Shown here: in pieces, positions 1 through 11,800 of the stretch
Position numbering within the stretch: position 1 is the first letter of the stretch
How the letters are laid out: every line of letters starts with the position of its first letter
From: Alligator mississippiensis
Lineage: Eukaryota; Chordata; Crocodylia; Alligatoridae
Assembly (NCBI RefSeq): GCF_030867095.1
Contig: NC_081831.1
Coordinates: forward strand, 65,982,716-66,046,715
Reading direction: 5' to 3'
Length of the DNA stretch: 64,000 nucleotides
Position numbers and translations under genes: made by a program
The notes under the pieces: model-generated
The model's input: only the letters and a program-made list of their open reading frames with translations
The model's database searches: none
Told to the model about the DNA's origin: nothing

Positions 1-117
1 TTCAAAGAGAATATTAATATGATGAGATCCATGGATTTCATTTTTTTGGAGAGAGGATGGGGTTAATAAAAACCCTAGTTTTTAAATGTCTATTAATTAC
101 TACAACCAAAAACTGCT

Positions 118-175
118 GAAATGTGTTTTAAAGGCATACATCTGTATACTGGTATATGCCTTTAAAACACATTTC
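118..175. repeat. Perfect 21-bp inverted repeat (hairpin, 16-base loop)
   Basis: Bases 118-138 (gaaatgtgttttaaaggcat plus a) are the exact reverse complement of 155-175, separated by a 16-base loop. The arms lie in AT-rich DNA just left of a CA microsatellite. It could be the core of a small palindromic transposon relic or a chance foldback; no flanking duplication was found. Whether it is transcribed cannot be seen from the sequence. Confidence 0.8.
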
Positions 176-201
176 ATATTATTATATCATATATATAGAT
201 A

Positions 202-268
202 TACACACACACACACACACATAGACACACACACACACATACCTATATACACGCATACAAACACATAT
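202..268 (+). repeat. (CA)n microsatellite, interrupted
   Basis: Alternating AC/CA dinucleotides from about 202 to 240, broken by 'atag', continuing as a degenerate CA/TA tract to about 268. Tandem ATATTATATCAT-like words flank it. The 64-residue open frame across this tract is a product of the repeat, not a gene. Confidence 0.9.
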
Positions 269-1910
269 ACTATTATATGATATTATATCATATTATTGTA
301 TCATATATTACTATTTATGCAGGGTCTTTTTCTTCTTGCACATTTCATTCAGGCTGATCAGTGAACATATGAAGTTTGTCAAAAAGGCATTGGTGTACAT
401 AGAATGGGGGTCTAATATACTATCAGTCAAAAAAAAAATTAACTCCTCACATATTCAGTTCTTTAGGGATAGGAATGGCCTTAACAATCAGCAACTCGAC
501 TACAAGACTTGAATGCTGTCATCCCTGCTTTATGGTTAAGAAATACATATGCTAGGCATATCAAGAGATTGAACAGCTTCCACATGAGATGCCTTCATAA
601 AAATCTAAAAGTAAAGTGGGAAGACTTGACCTGAAAAGAAAAGAACTGCTAAGTAACAGGCTGACTTTGCTGGTCTTACAATTTCATCCCTGCTAGGATC
701 ATGTCTAATTGACACATCAAAGAGTAGGCAACCATTGAGATTCTGGATCATGGTGTACACGGAAGAGGTATAGTCAGGTGCCTGATTAATCCGTTTGTAT
801 GGAGTCCTGCAACCATCACATCAAGACCTTTGATGCGTACGCCTAGACAAGAGTGTGGAGAAGTGGAGGTTTCCCAAGACTTACCACCCCCACCCCCACT
901 TTAGACAATTAAGACAGAAGTTTTAAGCTTAAGGAAACCAAACATCTTGCTCCTTTGGGAGTCTTGCCTTCTATACACACTTTGCTAGCCGCAGGCCATT
1001 CTTATCTTTTTCCCTCTGCAGCCATGATACTGGAAGTGGTGCACTGCTAACTCAACACCCCTGTTTAGCAACTTAGGAGCACATGAATCATAAGAGGGAC
1101 CAAAGTGATTATTTAAGGTTGACCTTTTCTTAGTTGTTTCCCAAGGCCTGGGTAAGATCTGGATGGTATTTTAAAAGGACAGAATGCTCCTGTCCGGATA
1201 GCATCAGCTTCTAAACACAAATCCCGAAAAGAAGAATGATTCTGTAGAAGTCTTTAAAGTGAGGGCATAGTGAGATATTAAATCACTTTTGTAAACCCCT
1301 AAAAGCAACAAACGTCTGCAAGTTTTTTTCAGTTTCTGTGAAAATTCATCTACTAGTACTGAGTGGCCATAATTTCACTGAAACAATTAGGTACCAGTAT
1401 AACTATATAGCAGTATAGCTCCCCCTTTGGAAACTCCTATTCCAGAATAAGAGTTCATATGAGCTGTTATTATGGCAATGTAATTAAAGTAACATAACAG
1501 CGAATTTCCTCAAATACACAAAACTGGCCTACTAACACAGAAAACCCATTGTTATACAAATTACCAGACCTCAGTATCGATATAATTCTAACACTCATCC
1601 CAGTAAAACAATTAGAAACGGAGCCAGCTGTAACACATGGCACTCCCTACAGATGAGGAAGTCTGTTCTTCCCAGCTGGGATTCTCATACCACATTGATG
1701 TTCAAGAAGTGGGAGCCGAGAGTTAGAAGTCAGGATATTTGATTCAAAAGTGCTATAGTATCCTGATATCTACTATCCCAAGTGCTTCAGGTTGGTACTT
1801 CAGGCCATATCTACTCACATAAGTTAAAAGGCCTGATTTTTAAAGATGTGAAGTCTTGCTGCTCCCAATTAGGATAGAACGGTGCAGTACACAGCGCACA
1901 TCCTATAAGC

Positions 1911-2431
1911 CAGTGTTTCTCAACCTTCTAAGTAGCAGGTACCCCCTAATTTCTGAAAATTTTAATAAGTACCCCAACACTCAATTTTCCAGAGGATTTG
2001 ATATTTACAGACTAATGTGTGCCGTATGTTGGAAGAAGGGCCGTGTACATAAGGCCGTGATATGACAGATGTCTGATCTGGTGTGGGTAGGGTTGCCACC
2101 TTTTACACCAGGGGTGCACAACTCAAGTATATACCTGGGCTAGAGGTGATGTTGGCCAAAGCTACAACACCCAGTGGGCTGAACCCAGTGCCACGCAAAG
2201 CACGGCACACCAATTTATTACTGGGGAATTTAAAGCACCACACAATGTGTGGCGCACCAAATTTTTTGCCATAGTTTTGAGAGGAGGAAGGGGCAAGAGA
2301 GAGAGGAAAAGAGGGTGAGAGAGAGGAAAAGAGGGAGAAAGAGAGAGAGAGAGTGTTGGGGTACCCATGTACCCCCTGCCTGTGTCTCGTGTACCCCCAG
2401 GGGTATGCGTACCACGGGTTGAGAAACTATG
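1911..2431. mobile_element. hAT-like non-autonomous DNA transposon relic
   Basis: The left end CAGTGTTTCTCAACC (1911-1925) and the right end ggttgagaaactatg (2417-2431) are inverted repeats of each other with two mismatches. This type of end is known from Charlie-like hAT elements. The 8 bases outside (ctataagc and ttataggg) agree at 5 of 8 positions, and two of the three differences are transitions, as expected for an old 8-bp target duplication. The interior repeats 'taccccc' motifs near both ends and contains a purine-only GA-rich tract at about 2278-2354. No transposase coding is seen. Confidence 0.65.
2278..2354 (+). repeat. GA-rich purine tract
   Basis: About 77 bases almost entirely of A and G, built from gagagagga/aaagaggga words. 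It lies inside the hAT-like relic. Open frames on the - strand through it read as Ser/Leu/Pro low complexity and are not genes. Confidence 0.85.
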
Positions 2432-5300
2432 TTATAGGGCAATACAGATTTCCTAGGAGGCAGGTTGTAATAACTCCTCCAACAAAGCACTTCTGAGAGA
2501 ACTGCGCTGCCAGGGGAGGTTAGTGTCCTATGTGTTAATGCCATAGTAGGTACTGGGTGCCCATTTTAGGCAGCTGGGGCCAAAATTTTAGACATTTAGG
2601 TGCCTAACTCCCATTAATTTCAATAGATCAGTACTTTAATTTTTTTTTTTTTTTTTTTAAATCCCAAACATTTGAGGATCTGGACTTGAGATTCAAGTTT
2701 GGGTATCTAAGTGAAAGCTGTCAGAATTTTTTCACTTTGGAAAAATATCGAGCCTAATTATAGATGTAGGCTTCTTAGGCTGAGAGCATTAGTCTTGGAT
2801 TTTAATCTGGGTTTAGCCATTGATACTAAACCTCACCAAAAATCATATTGAGTCAAATCCTGCTCATCCAGCTCATGTTGATTATGCCAAAAGAAATCCT
2901 TTCAGCAGAATTCCTTGGGCAGAGGCTGTGTTATTGCTATGTATTTATACAGCACCTGATGAAGAATGTCTTGCATTTGAAAGCTTTTAACTTTATCCCA
3001 GCTACATAGTTGGTCCAATAAAAGATCTCACCCTAAGAAATCCTTGTTTACAGCACCTAGCACATTCATGTGTAGGTCTATGACTGGTGGGCTGCAAGTA
3101 GCAGGACATAATAATGATGCAATTTGCTGTAATAAAAGGTAATAAAAGTCAACTAATAAAAGTCAACCAAAATCTCCCCCATTCAGAAAACCTATTCTTT
3201 CACTACCTCACAAAAGGAGGCTGAGAGCCTTAATGCATGAACATTTGTAAAGCATTTTGACATTCTTGGATGGGATGTGCCAGGAAATCAAAAGTATTAC
3301 TGCTGTATAATAAAATTGACGTCTAGTTTATCCTCAAAATTGTTTTGCTCATTTATCGGATTTCTTGCACATGGTCAAAGCTACCGTAACACATTTTTAT
3401 CAGGGGCTTGATGATTTCTTTTTCACAAGGACCTACCCTGAGCTGCGGGTACACAGTACGAGGCTTGAGTATTTTATTTATTTCTTATTCATTACTTTGA
3501 CTGCAGTCCTGCAATTTGTTGCCAATGGGCAGACCCTTAGTCATGGCAAGAATCAGTTGTAGAATCAAAACGTTCTTTTAATTGTTCATCTAGTTGGTGA
3601 GATAGCAACTGTGGCTGTGCTCATGAACAGTAATTATTTTGCAAATAAATGCCATTAGTCGTTTTACTACCTGACTAAACATACACTCCCACAATAGATG
3701 GTAATGGCTCTGAAAGGTACATTATGGTTGACTGAGTATAAATATTGATGCAAACTCTTCTGTAAATTGAAAGACAGAGCAGTTTGGCTGTAATCATTCC
3801 AATTCCCCAGGTAGACAATACACACTTTAATCAGAACATAAACCTGGAGGGAGCTACTTGCACTATAACATAATACAGGGGCACACTGTAATTCTGTAAT
3901 GAATTATATTCTAAGCCACAAATTGCATTTTCTCTCTTCTTTTAAGAAATTAATGAGTACAGAATTGTGTTCTATACAACTGATGGGAAAATAGCTAAAT
4001 GTGTCTTTCTTCCTTTGAAGGAATCAACTGCATCCCTGTGAATTTAAATATGTATATATGTGTATATGTATACACACACACACATTTCAAACAGTACAGA
4101 AAACAACTCTCTACTCTTTTACAAACATACACAATTAAAGAGAAAAAGAAGAACAAGAAAAAGTTCCCTTCCCTTCATCCTATCATGCCTGAATAGAACA
4201 TGTACTAGGCTTATGCACTTTCCTTAGTGTACTGTATTGTGGATGCTTCAAAAGCTAACCAAAATCGTGAGTTAGAAGAGGAATGTCAGCCAGAACTGGG
4301 GATTTCCCTGCTTTTGTTTTACATTAGTTAAGCACAGGGATTGGGCAGGGGGTTATATATATTATTTTTATGCTGGATTTTACAGTAATGTACTTGAACC
4401 CTGGTACCCTTTGTCATTTCCTAAATGTTCCTTTAGCCCTTCTGTGGACTGGATTTAAAGATAGTGGACCCAATCCAAAGCCTACTTAAGTCAGTGGAAA
4501 AATGTCCATTGCCTTTGGTGGAATTTGGATCAACTGTAATATGAAGGAGCCCTTCTTTATGTCCTCCAATACATTTGGGACATGACCCCGCAGACCTTAC
4601 CTTCTAAAATAAGATGAAATCCTGTTCCCTTTGTAAAGTCAGTGATGAATCTCCCATTAAATTTAATGGAGCCAAGATTTCCTTCAGTGCTATCCACTCT
4701 ATCTCATTGGTTGCAATGGGACTGCTCACAGTCAGCCTAACACCCCGTTATAAATCCAGTAAGCAATACACCCAGCAACATTTGCAGGGTTAGGTTCTTA
4801 ATGATTGTTCAGTTCTATCTTATCTTGGACTATTGCCACATTTGTCTTGTACAGTCAGTCTAACTTTTCAAGTATGCTACAAGATCTGAGTCTTCACAGA
4901 GGTGTATTATAAACAAATAAAATAAAACATCATCCTTGCTAAGACACTCTGCACCCCCCACCCAGGTCATTTCCTCATTGTGACTACAGACAGACAAATG
5001 ATTAAACAAGGAATAAATGTATGTAGATTTTACTTCCTCAGTAACAGATTTTTTTAAATCTTTCAGATTTTTAAATGTTTGTTTTTAAAAAAACGGGTTT
5101 TTAAAAATCCTTCTCAGTCTTCAGATGTCAACCTACACCAAGTAAGCCACCCCCCAACCAGTCCCTGTTATAACTGTTGAAAGAGAAAACCCCAAGAATA
5201 CCTTTCATAAAAAACTTCAATCTACCTCCCATCCATATGAAATACTCTTTTACTTAACTGTGTTGCTATTATATTTCATGTAAGAAAAGGGGTATTGTCC
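2432..5300. other. Intergenic DNA with scattered ancient repeat fragments
   Basis: No gene seen. About 2545-2640 carries the reverse of a 'gggagttaggcacctaaat' sequence that I associate with old reptile/bird repeats. About 2950-3050 resembles the tail of the repeat found at 50856-51112 (cgaaagct-like, then 'ttggtccaataaaagatctcac'). About 4450-4720 has several 'cccatt..aatggagccaagattt'-like pieces of another old dispersed repeat. A short TATG/ACAC tract lies near 4050-4085. The rest is plain AT-rich sequence. Confidence 0.45.
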
Positions 5301-5304
5301 TGGT

Positions 5305-5450
5305 TGTAGAGAGCCACGGATTGGGAGTTAGGGCTACTGAGTTCCTTTCCCTTGCGCTGCGTCTTTAAGTAACTTCACCTTTCTGTGCCTCAGTTTACCC
5401 ATCCACGTAATGGGTTAATATTATCTCCCTAACCTCACAGCAAGTGAGTG
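5305..5450 (+). mobile_element. MIR-like (CORE-SINE) fragment
   Basis: The stretch reads 'gttagggctactgagttcc', then 'tctttaagtaacttcacc', then 'ctgtgcctcagtttaccc' and 'gtaatgggttaatatta'. This order follows the MIR consensus (tRNA-related body into the 'tgcctcagtttcc..tgtaaaatggg' region). A small DNA transposon begins right at its 3' edge. Confidence 0.65.
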
Positions 5451-5643
5451 GGTGCATCTACATGTACATTAAGGTGATTTTTCTAATACACATTAAATTT
5501 AGTACCTCCAGTGTGAAGTACTAAACAAATGAGCATTAGGTTGCCTGAATATGCAGTAATGAATGTGCATGGTTTTTTATGTGATGCATTAATAAATAGT
5601 AAAATAGGCTACTGTGCATTAAAGCACACACGTTGGCATGCCC
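5451..5643. mobile_element. Small hAT-like MITE, GGTGCATCTACATGT family
   Basis: The left end ggtgcatctacatgtaca and the right end, read in reverse as gggcatgccaacgtgtgtgc, are loosely inverted. The flanks agtgagtg (5443-5450) and agtgaggt (5644-5651) agree at 6 of 8 positions, as for an 8-bp hAT-type target duplication. A second element with almost the same left end starts at 20670. No coding capacity. Confidence 0.5.
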
Positions 5644-5687
5644 AGTGAGGTTTCAGGCCTGTCTCTTGGTGAGTAAGTGGTGTTTAA

Positions 5688-5972
5688 GTGGTGGCAGATG
5701 ACAGAACAAGGAGCAATGGTCTCAAGTTGCAGCCAGGGAAGTTTAGGATAGATATTAGGAAGAATTTTCTCACCAGGAGGGTGGTAAAACACTGGAGCAG
5801 GTCACCCAGAGTGGTGGTAGAAACTCCATCCTTGGAGGTTTTCAAAACCTGGCTAGACAAAGCTTTGGCTGGGACAATCTAGTTGGGGATGGTCCTGCTT
5901 TGAGCAGGGGGTTGCACTAGATGTGACCTCCTGAGGTCCTTTCCAACCCTAACTTTCTAGGATTTGATGATT
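5688..5972 (+). mobile_element. CR1 LINE 3' end fragment
   Basis: The sequence follows the classic CR1 3' end: 'ggatagatattaggaaga', 'ggagggtggtaaaacactgg', 'ggtggtagaaactccatcc', 'gaggttttcaaaacctggct', 'gaggtcctttccaacccta', ending with gattt-gatgattct, the diverged CR1 terminal repeat. CR1 copies are usually 5' truncated, as here. The 64-residue open frame 5688-5882 is part of this repeat. A reverse-strand CR1 copy at 46752 carries the same region. Confidence 0.9.
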
Positions 5973-6930
5973 CTAAAGGCAAAGTGTTAATACTTCCCTC
6001 CAAAAAGCTGACTCGTACATTAATGGGGATTCTCCCCCCCCCCGAAATTACTCTCCAACATTTTCAGCTCCCTGCAGCTAATAGTGTTTCTTATGGCCCC
6101 TTTTCTTTCCCAAGGGCAGAGTTAAATGTGTGGCTGTCTCCAGGTCTCCAGTGGGAGGTCCCCTTTGTCCTGCGCGAGGCTCCCCCCTGCCCTCCCCAGG
6201 GGCGGACACGGGACAAGTGCAGGGCGGCTGCACCGCTCCCAACCATACCGTGAGCAACAGCGCCTTCTAGCGCCCCCCTGCCTGGCGGGGACTGGGAGTG
6301 CTGGGGAGGGAGAGGTCTGGGTCTGGGAGAAAATGCCCATTTCATTGCATCAAGTCAGGGTTCAAGCTCCTCTCCCCCCCCCCGCCCTCTTTTTTTTTCC
6401 ACGCATTTTCTGGTCCCCCTGTCTCCCCGTGCCTAACTCCGTCTGTCTGCAGCTCCCCCAGCAGCTGCTGTTACAGATACAGTGTCACAGGGCAAGGGAG
6501 AGCTAGGAAACACCTGTTTCCAACATGAAAAAGGTGGGGAGAAAGCCCACAACAGGCTTGGCAACTCCTTCCATATATTCTCCTCTCAAGTGGCTTGTAA
6601 AAATCAAGTCATAAAATCTGCAGGATCATTTTTCAAAAAGATCACTTTCAGTTTTTACATATTCCGCTGAAAAAATGCTTCTCAAGTCTTCTCCTCCCAT
6701 GCTATTTCTTTCCACAATGTCTGTTGTGCAGGAGGGGGGGGACTTACAGATGGGTCTAATGTTGCAAAAAAACATGTGTCTGGAAGATATTCCCCTTCCA
6801 ACACCCCCTAGTCCTCTACCCCAGATTCACGAAATGAAACCTTCACCCCAAATACAGATTTGTGAATAGAGAAAGGCTTTTCATATGATTAAATAAGGGC
6901 CGATCGTGGAAAAAAAACCAGGAGAGGGGG
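5973..6930. other. GC-rich intergenic DNA upstream of the FGF16 promoter
   Basis: About 6120-6330 and 6370-6480 are GC-rich with C runs (6037-6045, 6374-6382), giving overlapping open frames on both strands. None resembles a known protein and their codon patterns look like base composition. The region may belong to the wider regulatory surroundings of FGF16, but no specific site can be shown. Confidence 0.5.
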
Positions 6931-6934
6931 CCGG

Positions 6935-7075
6935 GGAAGTTGGCTGTGTGAAAGTTGCTGGGTTTGCGAGGAGCGGAGCGATCAGGGCCGGGCAGGACGG
7001 CCGGGCACCCGCCGCCGGGCACGGCGCGCTGGCTCCAGCCCGGGCATCGGGGGTGCGCACGCCGGCTCCAGGATT
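6935..7075. promoter_or_regulatory. CpG-rich block, upstream part of the FGF16 promoter region
   Basis: Dense CpG dinucleotides in an otherwise AT-rich neighbourhood, with GC-box-like words (gggccggg, ccgccgccgggc). It lies about 600 bases upstream of the FGF16 start codon. CpG islands commonly mark promoters of developmental genes. A second CpG-rich block runs from exon 1 into intron 1 at about 7780-8345. Confidence 0.5.
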
Positions 7076-7332
7076 TCATCACCGCTTTTACAAGAACCTG
7101 CCAAAAGCTGTTATGCCTCAGTGCAATGTGTAGCTTTTTCCTGCCATTTTTTTTTTCATAATAAAAGAGGGAGTGAAGCCTTTTTTTTTCCCCCCCTCAA
7201 AAAAATAAAAAAGAGCCAAATGGATCAGAGGAGAAGGAAAAAAAAAAAAAAAAGCAATAGCCAAAGGGGATGCCAGTGAGGTGTGGCTTGCATTTAAATA
7301 TCCAATATGTCAATGTAAGGGGAGTGTGTATG

Positions 7333-7340
7333 TATATAAA
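7333..7340 (+). promoter_or_regulatory. TATA-box-like element for FGF16
   Basis: TATATAAA sits 285 bases upstream of the FGF16 start codon. A start of transcription about 25-35 bases downstream (near 7365) would give a 5' leader of roughly 260 bases. The position is inferred from the motif alone. A more upstream start in the CpG-rich block is equally possible. Confidence 0.4.
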
Positions 7341-7510
7341 GTGCAGTTTGCATCTGGTAGCTGGACATAACCAGCTATGAAAGGCAAGAGGAGATCAATG
7401 CACAGGAAAAACTATACTTTTAATCAAGGCAAGGTCAGGCGCTCACATCGCACACGCTGAGGGCTGAGAAGTTACTTGAAGGCAGTGAAGCTCCAAGCTG
7501 ATCAGTCATT

Positions 7511-7536
7511 ACACACACACACACACACACACACAC
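7511..7536 (+). repeat. (AC)13 microsatellite in the probable FGF16 5' leader
   Basis: Thirteen uninterrupted AC units lie about 90 bases upstream of the FGF16 ATG. A shorter acactcacactcaccc tract follows near 7580. If transcription starts at the TATA-like box, this repeat is in the mRNA leader and is likely to vary in length among individuals. Confidence 0.9.
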
Positions 7537-7624
7537 TTTTGTAAGAGAGACCTGCAATTTTTGCCCCGTTGTTTGCACATACACTCACACTCACCCGCAC
7601 TGTGACACGCACCCTGCTATTGCC

Positions 7625-7898
7625 ATGGCTGAGGTAGGGGGCTTCCTCGGCTCCCTGGATTTGGATTTGCATGGATTTTCCTCCTCTCTTGGGAATGTGC
7701 CTCTAGCTGATTCTCCTGGGTTTTTGAACGAGAGATTGGGACAGATTGAAGGAAGGCTGCAGAGGGGGTCTCCCACGGACTTTGCCCACCTTAAAGGCAT
7801 CCTGAGGCGGAGGCAGCTCTACTGCCGCACGGGCTTCCACCTGGAAATCTTCCCCAACGGCACGGTGCATGGCACCAGGCAGGATCACAGCAGATTCG
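7625..7898 (+). CDS. FGF16: FGF16, coding exon 1 (residues 1-91 plus first base of codon 92)
   Basis: Fibroblast growth factor 16 is a secreted heparin-binding ligand of the FGF9/16/20 group, acting through FGF receptors in heart, limb and inner-ear development (family knowledge). The whole gene is present: 274 + 104 + 246 bases join in phase to 207 residues, the length I recall for human FGF16. This exon starts [20 protein letters not shown], then the very conserved [20 protein letters not shown] and [20 protein letters not shown]. It contains Cys67 and an N-glycosylation sequon NGT at residues 78-80. There is no cleavable signal peptide; the family uses an uncleaved N-terminal hydrophobic signal. 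The start is the first ATG in frame and has a strong context (gccATGg). The exon ends cagattcG|gtaaga. The open frame runs on past this donor to 8215, but that part is intron. Confidence 0.97.
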
Positions 7899-8345
7899 GT
7901 AAGACCGGCGTTTCCCGCGTGCCCTTTGGGGCAGGGAGCATGAGCAGCGGGAGGAGAGGAGCTCGGCGGAGCGGGCTGCTCTCGGGGTTTCCCCGCGGGC
8001 TTGCACAAAAGCAGGTTGAGGAGCCGGAGTTCACCTCCATTTGCCTCCACATTCCTGCACCGCTGCATGTGCCAAGCCCGCCTTCCCGCGCGGCTGAGCA
8101 GAGCAATGCTCCGGGAGCGCCAGGCAAACCCCTCCGGGGCTCATTCGCCCGGCTCGCATCACGGGGGCCGGGATGCAGGGTGAGCTCCGGGAACAGGTTA
8201 CTTCGCCTCGGATAAGCCCAGAGCCAGGGGCAGTGGCTTAGGGCAAAAAAGCGGCTCTGGGGGCAGGTGATGACTCGTGCCGGGTCCTCTCCTGCAGGGA
8301 CGGGCTCAGCCCCTGGGACACCCCTGCACTCGCCGCCCACTTAAC
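7780..8345. promoter_or_regulatory. CpG-rich region over FGF16 exon 1 and intron 1 start
   Basis: CpG density is visibly raised from exon 1 into intron 1 (for example ccttcccgcgcggctgagc near 8080 and cgggctcagcccc near 8300), then falls off after about 8345. This creates several overlapping long open frames on both strands that are not genes. It probably forms part of the promoter-proximal CpG island. Confidence 0.5.
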
Positions 8346-8816
8346 GCCGCCCGACACCTCTGAACTTGGGTCGCTTCCAAGCCACGTGCTTGCCTCAGCT
8401 TATTCCTCTGGCCTTTGTAGTGTTATCATCCCTCACTGGACCCAAGGAAATGCCTCCCTGCGATTTTTTCTCACCCCCCCCCCCAGCAAGTGAGGGGTTA
8501 ACCCCCTTTTCTCCTCCCCTAGAAGTACCAGGGAGGGGGGATACCCCCCAGGCCAAGAAACAGGTGTCTTTTCTCTGCTGCATACACGCGATGGCTCTGG
8601 AGCTGCCTGTTTTCTTTATGAACTTGTTCAAAGAGCCCAGCCGCCTGTCCCACATACAGAACTAATTACACTATTAATATAAATCATCCCTGGGATGGAT
8701 ATAATTAGAATCCTAAACAAATGCGCTCACTCCCCAGAAATGTGGGCATTTTTATTTTCAATTTCCTATTCTCCCCAGTGCTAAGTCATTCTGCAGGTGC
8801 ACCAAAAACATGCTTG

Positions 8817-8845
8817 AATAATAATAAATAATAATAATAAAAAAG
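8817..8845 (+). repeat. (AAT)n-like microsatellite
   Basis: Imperfect AATAAT repeats followed by a short A run, within FGF16 intron 1. Confidence 0.8.
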
Positions 8846-11800
8846 CAGCTCGCTGGCCGCTCCAGCTCCATTTGAACCTCTGCAGTTCACGGGAGCCAGG
8901 AAGGCAAAAGAAAGAAGAGACAGCCAAGTGCGGGGAGCTCTTGTCTTCTTGGCTTTGCAGATTTGGGGCATTCTTGCTTACTTGGCTGGTCCTGAAAAGT
9001 GTCCCTCCCCAAGCAGAATCAGATCAGTTTGCTGGAGCAAAGCCAGAGAGGGAGGGGGGGAAGGAAGGGGGGTTGAGAAAAAAAATTAAGTGACCTTCAC
9101 CCTCAGGAGGAGGAAAAGAGAAAAGGCAGTAGGCAGAACACTACTGATTTACCTACCATTCAGGATAAAGCTGGAAAAGACTTCAGCGTCTGTATCACTG
9201 TCACACAATTACCGAAATCTCAAATGAGACTCTATGTAATCTTTGAAAAATGTATCTCAAGCCACAGGCACACAAGTACAGTAAGTTTGAATGGAGTTGA
9301 GAAAAACTCCTGCTTCTTTGGCATCTGGTGCAGGTGTCTGTGTAAACTATCAACAGGTCCCAAGCCAGTGATCTCAGCTGCATAGTCAACAGGTTGCAAA
9401 AGATGTTCTGGTGACTTGCTGTAGCATGCCATATTTTAACAGAGACAAACCCAAAATTGTTTTTTAGGGAGGACTTACTATTCTTTCTCTGAGCAGTAAT
9501 AGTTTAGGGACATTTTTGTTGTTCTTGTTTTAGGCAAGGCTTTTGAAATGATTAAAAAACAATCCTGTGTACTGTACCTTGCATAAACACCAGGTGCAGG
9601 TAGTGTATCCATGCCTAAATCAACAAGAAAGTCATAACCTGCAGGTCAGAGTAAGGTACTAATAGGCTCATGGGGCAAGTGTTCTTTAATTACCTCCCGA
9701 AAGACACATATCTTTTCCCTTTCATCTCACAGCACGTGATCATTTCTCATATTAAGGGGACTGGAATCAAGTCCATTGTATCTGTGTATTTCTTTAGTTT
9801 AACCTACCTCTGCCACTTCCCAGTTCTTTTCTACTGGCTCTTTTTTACATATCTTGATACAAAGAAGCTACCTGCTGCTAATGACAGAACTTTTCCCTTT
9901 TCCATTTCTCATAACTTAAAATAAAGTTGTCTCTAAATACATTTTCAAAACTCCACATGAAAATGAGCTAAAACTTTTAATTAGTTTTGCAAGGTTCAAA
10001 TTAAGAGCCAATCATACAGTACGCTCAATAAAATCAAGAAGTTAGCATTCCATAAGTGTTTCAGCAGTCGGCATCTTGCTACATAAAGTAGTCCAGACTT
10101 CAGATATAAAATATTATAGATTTCTGCTTCAGGGTTTTCCCAAAAGCAGTGTAAAATAAATAGTTATTTTTTGTAATTGCAGGGCAAGGCCCCAAATAAT
10201 TAGACTGGAATCCTTGTGTTCAGATAAAGTTGGACTGAGCCTTGCTGCAGCAGAGACTCCAAGTAATAATGTACTGGCACATGGTATTCACCATCTGCAT
10301 TCAGTAGCCATGAATATTTAAATTCCAATGCAACTGGTATGGTTTGCATTAGAATTTCATGTACCAATGCATTCCTGAATTTTGCATGCAGCCGCCAGAA
10401 AGAAGTGAATTATTACAGAAATAAGCAGACTACACAGTTCTGGGAGAGTGGACAGGCACGGTGAAGGACCTAGACAGTAGCAGAAGGGGTTCTTTTGGGT
10501 CCTTGTTTTATGTTTTCCTGGCAGCTCTATAGACAGATTTAGAAAACCCTGAGTTTTCAGTGCTAGCTTGATCAGGCTCACTGTCTTGGAAGATGCACTC
10601 TGATCTCATAAGCAAAGTTAGTTCTCCCCCAAGGATAACTCTTTGGGAAACCACAGTAACAGTATTTATCCAATTGCAGCTGGGATAAGGGGTGGAACTG
10701 GACTTGTTATCTATCTTGTAATGTTGGCCAGGATTCAGGAAAAGGCGGACCATCCCAAAAGTTAAACAGTCTAAATCCACACAAGGCATTAACAGTCTTC
10801 TTTACACGGAAACAACAGACCAAAGCACTGTTGATGTACAATGTGATGTGGAGGTCCTTGTCTCTGGGGACTAAGGGAGAGTAGAGTGCGATTCAAGGGA
10901 TCCTTCCATTCAAAATTAAGTTGGCAGTGTCATATTTATGTAGAATATTTAAATAACTATTGTAACTATTCCTTTTTCTCTGACTAGGATTGTAGCTCCT
11001 CTGTTTGGGATGAGATACACCCCTCACAAACACATACTCCACAGGCTGAAGCTTATTCTTCCTTGAATAGAATTAGGTCAGATCCGCAGTGTGATTCTCC
11101 AGGATGTGTAGAAGAAAGCTAGCTGTTTTGCTAGAGAAATTCCCAGATGGTATCCTGAACCTAAAAGACCAGTCTAAACTATAATAGAGAAACTGGAAGT
11201 ATTAGAAACCACGTGTTTGTTCCCATTGGTCTGCCAGGAACCTTTTCTGTGCCAGACAAAGGGATAATATATGAAAGCCTGAAAGGGTTTGGGGTTTCTT
11301 ACGTTGAAATCAGCTCCCCAGTAAGAAATCCTTCTGTGAATGTAATCATGCTAGACTCGCTAGGGAAATATCCTTGCCACTAGGGACCAATTCCTTTCTG
11401 GCTTATGCCAGTTCTACACCACTGTTACTCCACTGACTTCAGAAGTTACTGGAGTTTATATCTGAGTGCTGAGGAGAGCAAGTCAAATTCCTCTCTAGAC
11501 AGAGCTGCTAATAAAGTTTCTTTGAGAGGCTAGGGAAATCTGTAAAGAAAGCTCCTCTAAAGGCTTTGACATTTACACTCAAGTGCACCTGTTACTAAAC
11601 AGTTGTTGAGGTTTTTAGCTGAAGCTTTAAGTTTGCAGACATTAGTACAACTGATGTTTTTTCTACTCCTATGCACATGAATATAGTTGTGCAAGGAGAG
11701 ACAGGTGCAACCAGCTGAAATGCTCTTTAAAGATTCATTTAGTAATGTAACAGCGAATGTGTTCTGGCCATCAGAGAGGAGGTTAAATATTCAGTCCTTT

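Larger units (their letters stand above)
1..1910. other. Intergenic DNA upstream of FGF16, left end of window
   Basis: AT-rich sequence with no coding region I can support. It holds a perfect hairpin and a (CA)n microsatellite in the first 300 bases, both listed separately. The rest, about 300-1910, shows no recognisable gene, RNA or clearly bounded repeat. The short open frames here are not codon-like and lie in low-complexity DNA. Confidence 0.6.

Noticed and set aside
2230-2544. 104-residue - strand frame rich in Ser/Leu/Pro
   Set aside because: Translation of a GA-rich tract inside a hAT-like relic.
5688-5882. 64-residue frame, repeated as a 65-residue frame at 46836-47033 (-)
   Set aside because: The similarity between the two is real, but both are pieces of the CR1 3' region read in a chance open frame, not a gene family.
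6091-6528. Overlapping 70-126-residue open frames upstream of FGF16
   Set aside because: Base-composition effect of a GC-rich patch; no family resemblance and no splice or promoter context.
7899-8215. Open frame continuing from FGF16 exon 1 into intron 1 for about 105 codons
   Set aside because: The FGF16 protein matches its family exactly up to a strong donor (G|gtaaga) and resumes in exon 2. The read-through part is CpG-rich and resembles no protein.
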